64,000 nt of DNA from Mesorhizobium sp. CA14 (lineage in GTDB: Bacteria > Pseudomonadota > Alphaproteobacteria > Rhizobiales > Rhizobiaceae). Shown here one piece after another: positions 1 through 9,127 of this stretch. How positions within the stretch are numbered: position 1 is the stretch's first letter; every line of letters starts with the position of its first letter. Position numbers and translations under genes: made by a program. The notes beneath the pieces were generated by a model. The model was given only the letters and a program-made list of their open reading frames with translations. It did no database searches and had not been told where the DNA came from. The stretch spans positions 124,001 to 188,000 of the forward strand of contig NZ_JAIUHR010000006.1 of assembly GCF_020165195.1 (NCBI RefSeq), read 5' to 3'.

Positions 1-198
1 GGGCCTGGCTGTCGTGTTCGTGCTGTTTGTGGCGTTCGGATCGATCGTGCCGCCATTGCCGTTGTTGTTCATGCCATTGGTCCCGGTCGTGGTCCCTGTG
101 GTGCCCGTCGTGGCGCCGGTACCGGAGCCGCTGGATTGTGCCATCGCAGACGTGGCCAGCACGATTGCGACAGCCGAAGCCGAGAGAAGTCTAATCAT
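1..198 (-). CDS. Secreted Gly/Thr/Asn-rich small protein (3' end outside window)
   Basis: Start ATG at 198 is preceded by an AGGAGA ribosome binding site. The first 66 residues are visible: an N-terminal signal peptide (MIRLLSASAVAIVLATSAMA, probable cleavage after AMA) followed by a low-complexity stretch rich in Ser, Gly, Thr and Asn. The reading frame stays open to the window edge, so the C-terminus is missing. The protein is probably exported to the periplasm. No catalytic domain is visible and no function can be assigned. A GGAAC-N17-GTT stress promoter lies about 40 bases upstream, which suggests induction in stationary phase or under stress. Confidence 0.7.
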   Translation of the reverse strand, partial: MIRLLSASAVAIVLATSAMAQSSGSGTGATTGTTGTTTGTNGMNNNGNGGTIDPNATNSTNTTARP

Positions 199-239
199 GG
201 GGAGTCTCCTGTTTTATCGCCTGATTGCGATACGATTCA

Positions 240-264
240 AACAAGAGACTCCTGCCGATGTTCC
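240..264 (-). promoter_or_regulatory. EcfG/RpoE2-type general stress promoter
   Basis: On the minus strand GGAAC (264-260) is followed by 17 bases and GTT (242-240). This fits the alphaproteobacterial general-stress sigma consensus GGAAC-N18/19-TT. The predicted transcript would start near 232, giving a leader of about 35 bases before the ATG at 198. Inferred from pattern only. Confidence 0.5.
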
Positions 265-329
265 AACTGGGTTATGCATAAGTTATACTTTGTTGTTACG
301 TTGTTCCGGGCATAGCAACGTAAGAACGA

Positions 330-533
330 TTATTTGTTTGTACGAATTTTCTGCCTTGGGTTGATTCCGCCGGCGGCGTTGGTGTCGTTCTCGACATCCC
401 CTTCGACCGTGTTCTCGCCATGCTCCAGTTCATCGCCCTCCTTGATGGTGCCCTTGGAGGTGCCGATGCCGGGATCGTTCGCCATATCCGCGTCGCTCGG
501 TTTTTTCGATTTCGGGTGCTGGTTTCCACTCAT
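330..533 (-). CDS. Small hydrophilic protein, possible general-stress protein
   Basis: A 67-residue, highly charged protein beginning MSGNQHPKSKKPSDAD, rich in Asp, Glu, Lys, Gly and Asn and without hydrophobic segments, so probably cytoplasmic and largely disordered. An in-frame ATG lies two codons upstream (539), but the GAGGA ribosome binding site touches that codon and is 6 bases from the ATG at 533, so 533 is chosen. The gene follows the methyltransferase-esterase fusion gene by 55 bases and has its own GGAAC-N17-GTT promoter in that gap. I do not recognise a named family; a stress-related role is inferred from the promoter and composition. Confidence 0.6.
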   Translation of the reverse strand: MSGNQHPKSKKPSDADMANDPGIGTSKGTIKEGDELEHGENTVEGDVENDTNAAGGINPRQKIRTNK

Positions 534-559
534 GACCATTCCTCGCTCTTGTCTTTCCG

Positions 560-584
560 AACCGAAAGCGGCGCCGGATGTTCC
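560..584 (-). promoter_or_regulatory. EcfG/RpoE2-type general stress promoter
   Basis: Minus-strand GGAAC (584-580), 17-base spacer, GTT (562-560). A transcript starting near 553 would have a 20-base leader before the ATG at 533. The site lies in the 55-base gap after the preceding gene, where a dedicated promoter is expected. Confidence 0.5.
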
Positions 585-588
585 GCCG

Positions 589-2580
589 TCAGACGCCGAA
601 TGGATAGGTTTCAGGCATGCCTCCAGCCGCGTGCTCGGGTCCAAGAGGCGTGACGGCGCTGGTTTCATCGAACCAGACGAAGGTGTCGAACTGCCGCGCC
701 AGCGAAGCGTCGGCATAATGGCTGTGCAGTTCGGTTTCCGGTCGGTAGATCACGCCGATGAAGCGTTCCAGGCGACGCTCCGTCAGCCGGTCGCGCAGCT
801 TCGGATCGCGTCCGAGGTCAAGCAGGAACCGCTCGACGCCGGCGTCGTGGCAGAGCCGCTCGTAGCTGTCCTCGCGCGAAGGCCGCACCGACTTGATTTC
901 CATCTCGCCGTCCCAGTCGGTTGCCGCGGCGACAGTGCCTGCATGCGTGCCGAAACCGATGAGCGCCGCGGCATCGCCGAACCGCTGCCGGCAGAGTTGG
1001 CCGATATTCACTTCCTCGCGCGAGATTCCCATTTCGGTGTAACGGGCGTCGCCGATATGGGAATTGTGCGCCCACACCACGGCTTTGGCGTTCGGACCCC
1101 GCGCGCCGAGAATACGTTCCAGCGTTTCGAACATATGCGTATCGCGCAGATTCCAGGATTGCGATCCGCCATAGTACATGGTGCGGTAATAACGCTCGGC
1201 GGAGGCAATGAGCCTAGCGTTCTGCGCGGCGTCGAAAAGTTCGTCGCCGTCCTGGCCGGCTTGATCGAGTTGCCTCGCCAGCATGTCGCGGCACTGCTGG
1301 AGGACGGCTTCCTCGCAGTCGCGATAGCCTTTGGTCAGCGCGGCCCGGGCATAGGTAGACGGTTCAGTCTGCCACGGCGTCAGGCAGCCATAGCGTTCCC
1401 GCGCAACCCTCGCCGCTTCCGGGTCGACGCGGTCGAGATATTCCAGGACGGCGGCGATCGAGCCGCGCATGTTGTAGATATCGAGGCCATAAAAGCCTGC
1501 TTGCGGCTGGAGTGCCTTGACCTTGTCATTGTGCTCGCGCAGCAGTTCCACGAATGCCGCGACGTCGGTGTTGCGCCACATCCAAGTTGGAAAGCGCTGG
1601 AACGGCCGATCGGCGCCGGGCGAGGCACCGCGGCCGCGGACATAACGGTCGATCGCGGCGGCATCGGGCCAATCGGCCTCGACCGCGACGATGGTGAAGC
1701 CATGCCTCTCGATCAGCCTTTTGGTTATTGCCGCGCGCGCCCGGTAAAATTCGGACGTGCCATGGCTGGCCTCGCCAAGCAGGACGATCCGCCGGTCCGC
1801 AAACCGGTCGAACGCTTCGGCGAAGCCGGGGTCGTCGAAGTCCAAAAGCGGCTCGGCTGCCGCCGCGATCATCTCCGGCAGGCTGCGCGGACGGGCAAGC
1901 GGCATCGTGCGGGCAATCCCTGGGCGGCTTTCCTCCCGCCAGCCCTGTTCGCCAATCAACGGGACGAAGCGCACCCCGCCGAAGTCCTCCTCGCTGTAAG
2001 TCGATGCGCCGGTGCGGGTTACCTTGAGCAGACGCTGCTCGTCGGGATCGTCGCCGACCGGAATAACCAGCCTGCCGCCGACATCGAGCTGCTGCTGCAA
2101 GGCCAGCGGCGCGCCCGGCCCGCTCGCCGCCACCACGATGGCGTCGAAGGGCGCCGCTTCCGGCCAGCCTCTGGTGCCGTCGCCGGTCCGAACTTCGATG
2201 TTGCCGTAGCCTAGTTTTTGAAAGCGCCGCCGTGCTGTCTCGGCCAGCGCCGCATGGCGTTCGATCGTGTAGACATGGTCGACGACGCGGCTCATGACGG
2301 CGGCAGCGTAGCCTGATCCCGTGCCGACTTCGAGGACCTGATCGCCCGGACCGATCTCCGCCATTTCCAGCATGAAGGCAACGATGTAGGGCTGCGATAT
2401 GGTCTGCCCCTCAGCAATCGGCAACGGTCCGTCCTCATAGGCGAATTCCTCGTAGCCAGGGTCGACGAAGGCTTCGCGCGGGACCTCCCGCATCGCCGCC
2501 AATACCTCCCGATTGTGGATGCCGCGGCGGCTGAGATGCACATCGACCATCCGACGGCGCTCGCGGGAAAGATCGAGCAT
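589..2580 (-). CDS. Protein-L-isoaspartate O-methyltransferase fused to an erythromycin-esterase-like domain
   Basis: A 663-residue two-domain protein. Residues 1 to about 215 are a PCMT domain, with the family motif GQTISQP (58-64) and the SAM-binding loop VLEVGTGSGY (82-91); such enzymes methylate isoaspartyl residues to start repair of aged proteins. Residues about 235-640 resemble the erythromycin esterase family, with GEASHGT (269-275), VEADWPD (300-306) and a later WAHNSHIGD carrying the usual His and Glu residues. Single-domain PCMTs are near 210 residues and esterases near 400, so this is a full fusion. It starts 12 bases after the poxB-like gene ends and is probably co-transcribed with it. 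The substrate of the second domain is unknown. Confidence 0.88.
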   Translation of the reverse strand: MLDLSRERRRMVDVHLSRRGIHNREVLAAMREVPREAFVDPGYEEFAYEDGPLPIAEGQTISQPYIVAFMLEMAEIGPGDQVLEVGTGSGYAAAVMSRVVDHVYTIERHAALAETARRRFQKLGYGNIEVRTGDGTRGWPEAAPFDAIVVAASGPGAPLALQQQLDVGGRLVIPVGDDPDEQRLLKVTRTGASTYSEEDFGGVRFVPLIGEQGWREESRPGIARTMPLARPRSLPEMIAAAAEPLLDFDDPGFAEAFDRFADRRIVLLGEASHGTSEFYRARAAITKRLIERHGFTIVAVEADWPDAAAIDRYVRGRGASPGADRPFQRFPTWMWRNTDVAAFVELLREHNDKVKALQPQAGFYGLDIYNMRGSIAAVLEYLDRVDPEAARVARERYGCLTPWQTEPSTYARAALTKGYRDCEEAVLQQCRDMLARQLDQAGQDGDELFDAAQNARLIASAERYYRTMYYGGSQSWNLRDTHMFETLERILGARGPNAKAVVWAHNSHIGDARYTEMGISREEVNIGQLCRQRFGDAAALIGFGTHAGTVAAATDWDGEMEIKSVRPSREDSYERLCHDAGVERFLLDLGRDPKLRDRLTERRLERFIGVIYRPETELHSHYADASLARQFDTFVWFDETSAVTPLGPEHAAGGMPETYPFGV

Positions 2581-2592
2581 AAGAATTCCCTC

Positions 2593-4353
2593 CTATTCGC
2601 CTGCTTCCATCATCGTCTTGGCCGGCTGCCGGGCGACATTTTCCTCGATCAGGTCGCGGCCCGGAGTCTGGGGCAGCGCCTTGCGGAAGTTCCTGGCATA
2701 GTCGCGTGGCATTTTCGGCGGCATCATCGGCTCATAGGCGTCGACCAGCGCTTCGATGATCACCGGCCCGCTGACTGCGAAGGCCTGGTCGAGCACGCGC
2801 TCGACATCGTCCGCCTGCTCGATGCTGAAGCCTTTTCCGCCCATCGCCTCCGCGGCCTTGGCAAAATCGATCGGCTGCAACTCGCAGCCGAACTGGGGAT
2901 TGCCGAGGAACATCATCTGCTCCCAGGCGATCTGGTTCAGCATGTTGTTCTTGATGACTAGGAGCTTCAGCGGAATGCCGTAGCGCACCGCCGTGGAAAA
3001 TTCGCCGAGCTGCATGGCGAGCCCGCCATCGCCCACGATCGCCGCGACCGGACGGCCGGGAAAGGCAATGCCCGCGGCGATGGCATAGCTCAGACCGCAG
3101 GACATCGAGGCAAGCGCGCCCGAAACGCCGAAGGCTTGCCCCGCGCGAAGATCGACATGGCGCGCGGCCAGTTCCGTGTTCTGACCGGAATCGGCCGCCA
3201 GTATCGTGTTTTCGGCGAGGCGTTCGCCGAAGGCGCGCGCGACGCGCTGCGGCTTGAGCGGATGCGCCGAGCTGTCTTCGGATTGGCGCATCATCTCGCG
3301 CCATTTTTGCATCGAGCCTTGCGCCGTCGCCAGGAATTCGCCATTGCCCTTTTGCTTCAGCCGCTTGTTGAGGGCGCGCAAGGTCTCCGCCGCGTCGCCG
3401 ACCAGGCCGGCCTCGACCGGGAAGCGCAAGCCGATGCGCTGCGCGTCGCAGTCGATCTGGACGCCTCGCGCCATGCCCGGCTGCGGATAATATTCGATGT
3501 AGGGGAAGGTCGAGCCGACAATGAGGACGGCATCGCAGGTTTCCATCGCCTGCTGCGAGGGCAAGGTGCCCAGAATGCCGATGCCGCCGGTGGTATAAGG
3601 ATGATCGTCCGGCAGCACCGCCTTGCCGAGCAGCGCCTTGACGATCGGCGCCTTCAGCAGCCTCGCCGTGTCTTCGAGTTCGGCCGCCGCGCCGAGGGCT
3701 CCGCGTCCCGCCAGGATCGCCACGCGCCGTGCGTCGTTGAGGACGGCTGCGGCCTTGTCTAACTCCGCATCTTCGGCGAGGCAGTGAGGAGCGAACATGT
3801 CCTGCGGCGTGTGCGCCGGCCGGTTGCGCTTGGACCGCTTGGCCGCGTCGGCCGGCTGTTCCTGGATATCGCTGGCTATCGAAAGATGAGCGACGCCCTT
3901 GCGGGCGAGCGCTGTGCGGCAGGCAAGGCTCGCCACGTTCTCCATATGCGCCGCATCCGAAACCTGGACGTTATAGACGCTCACATCGTTGAAGACGCGG
4001 GTCAGATCGACGTCCTGCTGCGTGAATGTCTCGATAAGATCGTGGAACTGCATGCCCGTGATCGCCAACACCGGGGCCTGATCGAGCTTGGCATCATAAA
4101 GGCCGGTCAGAAGGTGGGTGCCGCCGGGTCCGGACGTTGCGAGGCACACGCCGAGCCTGCCTGTCCATTTCGCGTAGGCGCAGGCCATGAACGCGGCCGA
4201 CTCCTCGTGCCGCACTTGAACGAAAGAAATTTTGTCCTGGTTTTTGCGCAGCGCCTCCATGACGCCGTTGATGCCGTCGCCGGGGAGCCCGAACACGACT
4301 TCGACGTTCCAGGCAATCAAGGTGTCGACGAGGATTTCGGCTGCATTGGGCAT
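2593..4353 (-). CDS. poxB: Thiamine-diphosphate-dependent pyruvate oxidase/dehydrogenase (PoxB-like)
   Basis: A 586-residue ThDP enzyme of the PoxB/acetolactate synthase superfamily, close in length to E. coli PoxB. It shows the N-terminal GLPGDGING loop, the cofactor-activating Glu in VRHEESAAF (about residue 50), and the ThDP-Mg motif starting GDGG and ending in NN near residues 430-465. The expected reaction is oxidative decarboxylation of pyruvate to acetate and CO2 with electrons passed to quinone. The ATG at 4353 has a GGAG site 8 bases upstream. It is divergent from xfp-ackA, another acetate-forming route, and has a GGAAC-N17-GTT promoter directly upstream. A different 2-oxoacid substrate cannot be excluded. 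Confidence 0.85.
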   Translation of the reverse strand: MPNAAEILVDTLIAWNVEVVFGLPGDGINGVMEALRKNQDKISFVQVRHEESAAFMACAYAKWTGRLGVCLATSGPGGTHLLTGLYDAKLDQAPVLAITGMQFHDLIETFTQQDVDLTRVFNDVSVYNVQVSDAAHMENVASLACRTALARKGVAHLSIASDIQEQPADAAKRSKRNRPAHTPQDMFAPHCLAEDAELDKAAAVLNDARRVAILAGRGALGAAAELEDTARLLKAPIVKALLGKAVLPDDHPYTTGGIGILGTLPSQQAMETCDAVLIVGSTFPYIEYYPQPGMARGVQIDCDAQRIGLRFPVEAGLVGDAAETLRALNKRLKQKGNGEFLATAQGSMQKWREMMRQSEDSSAHPLKPQRVARAFGERLAENTILAADSGQNTELAARHVDLRAGQAFGVSGALASMSCGLSYAIAAGIAFPGRPVAAIVGDGGLAMQLGEFSTAVRYGIPLKLLVIKNNMLNQIAWEQMMFLGNPQFGCELQPIDFAKAAEAMGGKGFSIEQADDVERVLDQAFAVSGPVIIEALVDAYEPMMPPKMPRDYARNFRKALPQTPGRDLIEENVARQPAKTMMEAGE

Positions 4354-4378
4354 TGCGAGGCTCCGCTGTTGGTTTCCG

Positions 4379-4403
4379 AACCATCAGGATTGCGGTTGGT
4401 TCC
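4379..4403 (-). promoter_or_regulatory. EcfG/RpoE2-type promoter of the poxB-like operon
   Basis: Minus-strand GGAAC (4403-4399), 17 bases, GTT (4381-4379). Transcription from about 4371 would leave an 18-base leader carrying the GGAG ribosome binding site of the gene starting at 4353. It would drive both the PoxB-like enzyme and the methyltransferase-esterase fusion. Confidence 0.55.
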
Positions 4404-4691
4404 CTTGTTGGCGGCCCCAACAAACCAAAGCGCCCGGAATGCGCTCGATCGCCGAAAGCCCCTCGATGCAAAGCGCCAGTACAGCTGTGATGAGGAAACC
4501 CGCAGCGCCCGATAGGAAGACGTGACAGGGGCCGGCAATTCGGACAGGCCGATGCGGTATCCCGGCCGGCCCTGGCGAAGGAACGGGATTTGGCGGCGGC
4601 GAGGGAACGCCTGGCGGCTCTTCGGGTTGAGGAAGATCGGCGGCACAGGCGGGCGTGCCGGTTCCGGATCAGAAATGTCGGGTGCCGTCAT
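4384..4691 (-). pseudogene. Possible frameshifted Pro-rich small membrane protein
   Basis: From ATG 4691 the frame reads a Pro-rich start ([18 protein letters not shown]). After about residue 20 the Pro-rich character continues only in the neighbouring frame ([19 protein letters not shown]), which then gives a hydrophobic segment ([17 protein letters not shown]) and a stop at 4384. The join needs a one-base change near 4620-4635. The original frame also stays open but becomes Arg-rich and unlikely. This may be a real small gene with a frameshift, a sequencing error, or chance. Confidence 0.3.
4604..4628 (+). promoter_or_regulatory. Possible EcfG-type promoter toward xfp (weak)
   Basis: GGAAC (4604-4608), 17 bases, GTT (4626-4628). 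The spacing fits, but the xfp start codon is about 150 bases away, so the leader would be long. No better promoter is visible closer to xfp. Confidence 0.25.
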
Positions 4692-4781
4692 CGTAATTCT
4701 CTCAGACATCAATCGCCGTGCATCCAGTGTGTTCCCGGCGAGGGGGATAAAGGCCGGCAAAACGTCGGAAGGAGCGAGGCC

Positions 4782-7166
4782 ATGAGCAGCAAGTCACCGC
4801 AGTTCGCAATGATGGATCGATACTGGCGGGCGGCGAATTACATTTCGGTCGGTCAGATCTACCTGATGGACAACCCGCTGCTTAGAGAGCCTCTGCGCGC
4901 CGAGCACGTGAAACCGAGATTGCTCGGACACTGGGGAACGACCCCTGGCCTGAACTTCATCTACGTGCATTTGAACCGGCTGATCAGAGAGCGTGGCCTT
5001 GACATGCTCTTCATCTGCGGTCCGGGTCATGGCGGCCCGGCCATGGTTGCCAATACATGGCTGGAAGGGACCTACAGCGAGATCTATCCCGATGTCGGTC
5101 GCGACAGCGAAGGCATGAAGCATCTGTTCAAACAGTTCTCTTTCCCGGGCGGCGTGCCAAGCCATGCCGCGCCGGAGACGCCCGGCTCCATCCACGAGGG
5201 CGGCGAACTCGGCTATGCCCTGGTCCATGCCTTCGGCGCGGCGTTCGACAACCCGAATCTGGTGGTCGCATGCGTCGTAGGGGATGGCGAAGCCGAGACC
5301 GGGCCTCTGGCCGCCGCCTGGCACTCCAGCAAATTCCTGAATCCCCGGACCGACGGTGCGGTCCTGCCGATCCTGCATCTCAACGGCTATAAGATTGCGA
5401 ATCCGACATTGATGGGGCGAATGAATGACGATGATCTGAGAAGTCTTTTCATCGGGTACGGATATGAGCCGTTTTTCGTCGAAGGCAGCGATCCGGAGCC
5501 CATGCATGCGCTCATGGCCGCGACACTGGACAATATCATGGAGCGCATCCGCGATATCCAGACAACTGCCCGGACGACGACAGGAAGCACCGGGCTGCCG
5601 CGCTGGCCGATGATCGTGCTTCGGAGTCCGAAAGGTTGGACCGGGCCGAAGGAGGTCGATGGCAAGAAGGTAGAAGGTTTCTGGCGTGCGCATCAGGTTC
5701 CGGTCTCGAATGCTCGCGATGACGATGCGCATCGCAAGATCCTCGAGGAATGGATGCGCAGCTACGGGCCGGATGAACTGTTCGACACGAAAGGCCGCCT
5801 CCTGCCGGAGATCGCCGCGCTGGCGCCCGAAGGAACCAAACGCATGGGCGCATCGCCCTATGCCAATGGCGGGCTGCTCAAGAAGGATCTTGCCCTACCC
5901 GATTGGAAGAGCTTCGCCGTCGATGTGCCGGCGCCTGGCGGGCGGGCGGCGGAAGGCACTCGCATTCTGGGGGCTTACCTGCGCGACGTGGTCAGGTTGA
6001 ACGCCGCCTCGCGTAATTTTCGATTGATGGGTCCAGATGAGACGTCATCGAACCGGCTCGACGCTGTCTTCGAGGCCACGGATCGCGTCTGGATGGAAGG
6101 CATCGAGCCCTATGACGTCCATCTCGCCCCTGAGGGGCGGGTGATGGAAGTGCTTTCCGAGCACCTGTGCCAGGGCTGGCTGGAAGGCTATCTGCTGACA
6201 GGCAGGCACGGCCTGTTCTCCTGCTACGAAGCCTTCATCCATATCGTCGATTCCATGGTCAATCAGCACGCCAAATGGCTGAAGACCTCGGCGGAGCTTT
6301 CCTGGCGCGAACCGATCGCGTCGCTCAACTATCTGCTGACTTCACATGTCTGGCGGCAGGATCACAATGGCTTCAGCCACCAGGATCCGGGCTTTTCGGA
6401 TTTCGTGGCGAACAAGAAGGCCGATACCGTGCGGCTGTATTTTCCACCGGATGCCAATACGCTGCTATGGGTCGCTGACCATTGCCTGCGCACATGGAAC
6501 CGCATCAATGTCATCACCGCCGGCAAGCAGCGCGCGCCTCAGTGGCTGACGGCGCAAGAGGCGGAAGATCACTGCAAGGCCGGTGCAGGCATATGGGAAT
6601 GGGCCTCGACCTGTCCTGCCGATGAGGAGCCCGACCTGGTGATGGCTTGCGCCGGCGACGTGCCCACCATGGAGACGCTTGCGGCCGTCGATCTTCTTGC
6701 CGCCGCTTCGCCTGGGCTGCGGATCAGAGTCGTCAACGTGGTGGATCTGATGACGCTGCAAGCCCGCAGCGAACATCCGCATGGCTTTACCGACGAGACG
6801 TTCGATGCGCTGTTCACAAAGGATAGGCCGGTAATCTTCGCCTATCATGGATATCCCTATCTCATTCACAGGCTGACTTACCGGCGCGCCAACCACGACA
6901 ACATTCACGTCCACGGTTTTCGCGAGGAAGGCACGACGACCACGCCTTTCGACATGGCGGTGATGAACCAGATCGATCGGTTCCATCTTACTTTGGCGGC
7001 GTTGCGCTGGCTTCCGCAACTGTCCCAGCGTTCCGCTCAGTTCTCGGCCACCCTTAAGAAGAAGCTCGAGGAACATAAGGCCTATGTGTATGAGCACGGC
7101 GAGGATATGCCGGAAATCCGCAACTGGACGTGGCGGCGCGAAGCGGCCGGGGCGGGCGTCCGATGA
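4782..7166 (+). CDS. xfp: Xylulose-5-phosphate/fructose-6-phosphate phosphoketolase
   Basis: A 794-residue phosphoketolase, the usual family length. It cleaves xylulose-5-P (and often fructose-6-P) with phosphate to acetyl-phosphate plus glyceraldehyde-3-P (or erythrose-4-P). Family signatures are present: [19 protein letters not shown] (from residue 80) and the ThDP motif [10 protein letters not shown] near residue 170, followed by [11 protein letters not shown]. The ATG at 4782 follows an AAGGAG site; the frame is open further upstream, but the family N-terminus starts here. Its TGA overlaps the ackA ATG (ATGA), so the pair is translationally coupled and acetyl-phosphate can pass straight to acetate kinase. 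Confidence 0.96.
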   Translation: MSSKSPQFAMMDRYWRAANYISVGQIYLMDNPLLREPLRAEHVKPRLLGHWGTTPGLNFIYVHLNRLIRERGLDMLFICGPGHGGPAMVANTWLEGTYSEIYPDVGRDSEGMKHLFKQFSFPGGVPSHAAPETPGSIHEGGELGYALVHAFGAAFDNPNLVVACVVGDGEAETGPLAAAWHSSKFLNPRTDGAVLPILHLNGYKIANPTLMGRMNDDDLRSLFIGYGYEPFFVEGSDPEPMHALMAATLDNIMERIRDIQTTARTTTGSTGLPRWPMIVLRSPKGWTGPKEVDGKKVEGFWRAHQVPVSNARDDDAHRKILEEWMRSYGPDELFDTKGRLLPEIAALAPEGTKRMGASPYANGGLLKKDLALPDWKSFAVDVPAPGGRAAEGTRILGAYLRDVVRLNAASRNFRLMGPDETSSNRLDAVFEATDRVWMEGIEPYDVHLAPEGRVMEVLSEHLCQGWLEGYLLTGRHGLFSCYEAFIHIVDSMVNQHAKWLKTSAELSWREPIASLNYLLTSHVWRQDHNGFSHQDPGFSDFVANKKADTVRLYFPPDANTLLWVADHCLRTWNRINVITAGKQRAPQWLTAQEAEDHCKAGAGIWEWASTCPADEEPDLVMACAGDVPTMETLAAVDLLAAASPGLRIRVVNVVDLMTLQARSEHPHGFTDETFDALFTKDRPVIFAYHGYPYLIHRLTYRRANHDNIHVHGFREEGTTTTPFDMAVMNQIDRFHLTLAALRWLPQLSQRSAQFSATLKKKLEEHKAYVYEHGEDMPEIRNWTWRREAAGAGVR

Positions 7167-8332
7167 ACCAGGCAATCCTGGCGCTGAACGCAGGTTCATC
7201 CAGCCTCAAGTTTGGGGTCTACGACATCGGCCGCGCAGGCGAGCCGCGTCCGGCGGCGCGCGGATCACTGGAGATGGATTCCTCGCCGCACATCAAGGCA
7301 GAGGCGGAAAAGGGGAAACCCCTGGTCGATCGAGCCTTGCCGAACGGCAGCCTGGAGGATGTGCTTGAGGCGCTGCTGACTTGGATCGAGACGGAATTCG
7401 GCGAGCGCCGCCTCACGGCCTGCGGCCATCGTATCGTCCACGGCGGATCGTTGTTTTTCGATCCTGTCGTGTTAACGCCTGAGCAGACAGACGCCATCGA
7501 TGCGCTCTCGCCGCTCGCGCCGCTGCACCAGCCTCACAGCATTAATCCGATCCGCGCCATCGCGAAAATGAGGCCGCGGCTTCGACAAATCGGATGTTTC
7601 GATACTGCCTTCCACCGCACAATCAGGCCGCCGGCGAGCTGCTTCGCCCTGCCGAGAGCCTATGAAGGGAAAGGCATTCGCCGCTACGGTTTCCACGGCC
7701 TCTCCTACGAATCCATCGCAAGCCGGCTTCAGGCAGAGGGAAAATCGGACCGACGTACGATTGTCGCTCATCTCGGCAATGGGGCCAGCCTGTGCGCGAT
7801 GCGAAACGGCGCCAGCGTTGACACCACCATGGGCTTTTCTACGCTGGACGGGTTGGTCATGGGGACGCGTTGCGGAGCACTTGATCCGGGCGTGCTGCTC
7901 TACCTTTTGCAACAGGAGGGTATGGCGCCGCACGAACTTCAGCACCTCCTTTACGAGAAGTCCGGTCTGCTCGGCATTTCGGAAATGTCCGCGGACATGC
8001 GCGAGCTGGAGGCGAGTGCCGATCCGAAGGCCCGCGAAGCCTTTGAGCTTTTCGTCTTCCGCGCGACCCGAGAGATCGCCGCGCTTGCCAACACATTGGG
8101 CGGCCTCGACTGCCTCGTCTTTACAGCAGGAATTGGCGAACATTCCGGTGCTGTCCGAAAGGCTATTTGCGGCAGGCTGGGCTGGCTAGGCGTCGCGATC
8201 GACGATGACGCAAATCTACGCCACGGGCCAACGATCAGCACGCCCGCCAGCACTGTCGAAATCAGAGTAATGCCGACCGACGAGGAGAGCGTCATTGCGC
8301 GACACGTGCTTAAGGCAATCAGTGAGATCTAG
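7163..8332 (+). CDS. ackA: Acetate kinase
   Basis: A 389-residue ASKHA-fold kinase converting acetyl-phosphate and ADP to acetate and ATP. It has the N-terminal signature [14 protein letters not shown], then HRIVHGG, the [10 protein letters not shown] active-site region, [12 protein letters not shown] (phosphate loop), the [19 protein letters not shown] block and the C-terminal FTAGIGEHS nucleotide motif. The start ATG overlaps the xfp stop by four bases. With xfp it forms a phosphoketolase shunt that yields ATP without lower glycolysis. No phosphotransacetylase gene is present nearby. Confidence 0.96.
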   Translation: MNQAILALNAGSSSLKFGVYDIGRAGEPRPAARGSLEMDSSPHIKAEAEKGKPLVDRALPNGSLEDVLEALLTWIETEFGERRLTACGHRIVHGGSLFFDPVVLTPEQTDAIDALSPLAPLHQPHSINPIRAIAKMRPRLRQIGCFDTAFHRTIRPPASCFALPRAYEGKGIRRYGFHGLSYESIASRLQAEGKSDRRTIVAHLGNGASLCAMRNGASVDTTMGFSTLDGLVMGTRCGALDPGVLLYLLQQEGMAPHELQHLLYEKSGLLGISEMSADMRELEASADPKAREAFELFVFRATREIAALANTLGGLDCLVFTAGIGEHSGAVRKAICGRLGWLGVAIDDDANLRHGPTISTPASTVEIRVMPTDEESVIARHVLKAISEI

Positions 8333-8450
8333 CCGCGTATGTCTCCAAGCGGTGACGACACCATCAAAAGCAGCATCGTCTTCGGCATCTTCGGCGCGAT
8401 CAATTCGCAAATCGAATCCGAGAGGACCATCATTTCGTTCCGGCGTCCGC

Positions 8451-8888
8451 TTATGCGCCGACGCTGCCCGGCCAAAGCGTCTGAATATCGCCGGGCAGGG
8501 CATCGCGCACCTTGGCCGATTGGCCGAGATCGACATGATGGACGAGCGTCTTGAATACCGCACGCGCCGCATCGCCGGGATCGACGGGCCGCGTGGCCTT
8601 CAATCCGTCCGCAATCGGGTCTAGAAATTCGTCGATAGATCGGTCGCGGTTTGGCTGGTCGGACGGGTTGTACTGATCGTAATAGGCTCCGCGGATCAGG
8701 AGCGGCAACTCGGCGGCGAGATTGGCCCCCAGGTCCGGGGGCAGCCTGTCGCGCAAGGTCCGCAGGACAACGCCAAGGGTATGCCACGCCAACTGCCGAT
8801 CCGGCCCGAGATCGTCCATGATCTCCTTCAGCCAGATATTGGTGGTCTGTATCGTCTTGTCGAACACGTCGAGGCCATTAGCGCTCAT
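8451..8888 (-). CDS. DUF2267 family protein
   Basis: A 145-residue soluble protein with the DUF2267 pattern: an N-terminal FDKTIQTTNIWLKEIMDDLG helix, AWHTLGVVLRTLRDRLP in the middle, then a region ending in LPLLIRGAYYDQY. The role of the family is unknown; members are frequent in stress-related neighbourhoods of rhizobia. The ATG at 8888 follows GGAGG. It is convergent with ackA. An imperfect stress-promoter match (GAAAC-N17-GTT, 8959-8935) sits upstream. Confidence 0.8.
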   Translation of the reverse strand: MSANGLDVFDKTIQTTNIWLKEIMDDLGPDRQLAWHTLGVVLRTLRDRLPPDLGANLAAELPLLIRGAYYDQYNPSDQPNRDRSIDEFLDPIADGLKATRPVDPGDAARAVFKTLVHHVDLGQSAKVRDALPGDIQTLWPGSVGA

Positions 8889-9127
8889 CGTCGCCTCCAG
8901 ATGAGAAAATGCCCCACACACCCATCTAAGACAGAACACGCTGCCGGAGTTATTGTTTCGTCCGTTTGGCAATCGCTTCGATTGGCTGCCCGAAGCGTCC
9001 ACATCAACAGGGGCGCCAGGGTCTGCTTCCGTGACCCAGGTGTCGCCATACGAAACGCGCCCGTAGCGTTCGGAGTAGATCCTATCCTTACCGAAAGACG
9101 ACTTTCGACCGCTGGCGTGTAAGCCTT

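Larger units (their letters stand above)
4354..4781. other. Divergent regulatory region between poxB-like gene and xfp
   Basis: This 428-base stretch separates two divergent acetate-forming units. It holds a strong GGAAC-N17-GTT promoter for the poxB-like gene (4379-4403), a weaker plus-strand copy (4604-4628), and traces of a Pro-rich small membrane protein on the minus strand (4384-4691) that needs a frameshift to be read through. A minus-strand GGAAC (4735-4731) with ATT at 4713-4711 could be a weak promoter for that small gene. Confidence 0.5.

Noticed and set aside
334-2214. Long plus-strand open frame opposite the methyltransferase-esterase gene
   Set aside because: It is an antisense shadow of a GC-rich gene, has no domain-like motifs, and the minus strand encodes a recognisable two-domain protein.
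8333-8450. Short frames after ackA
   Set aside because: No ribosome binding sites or family features; treated as the convergent gap between ackA and the DUF2267 gene.
8935-8959. GAAAC-N17-GTT before the DUF2267 gene
   Set aside because: One mismatch in the most conserved part of the stress -35 element, so not called as a promoter.
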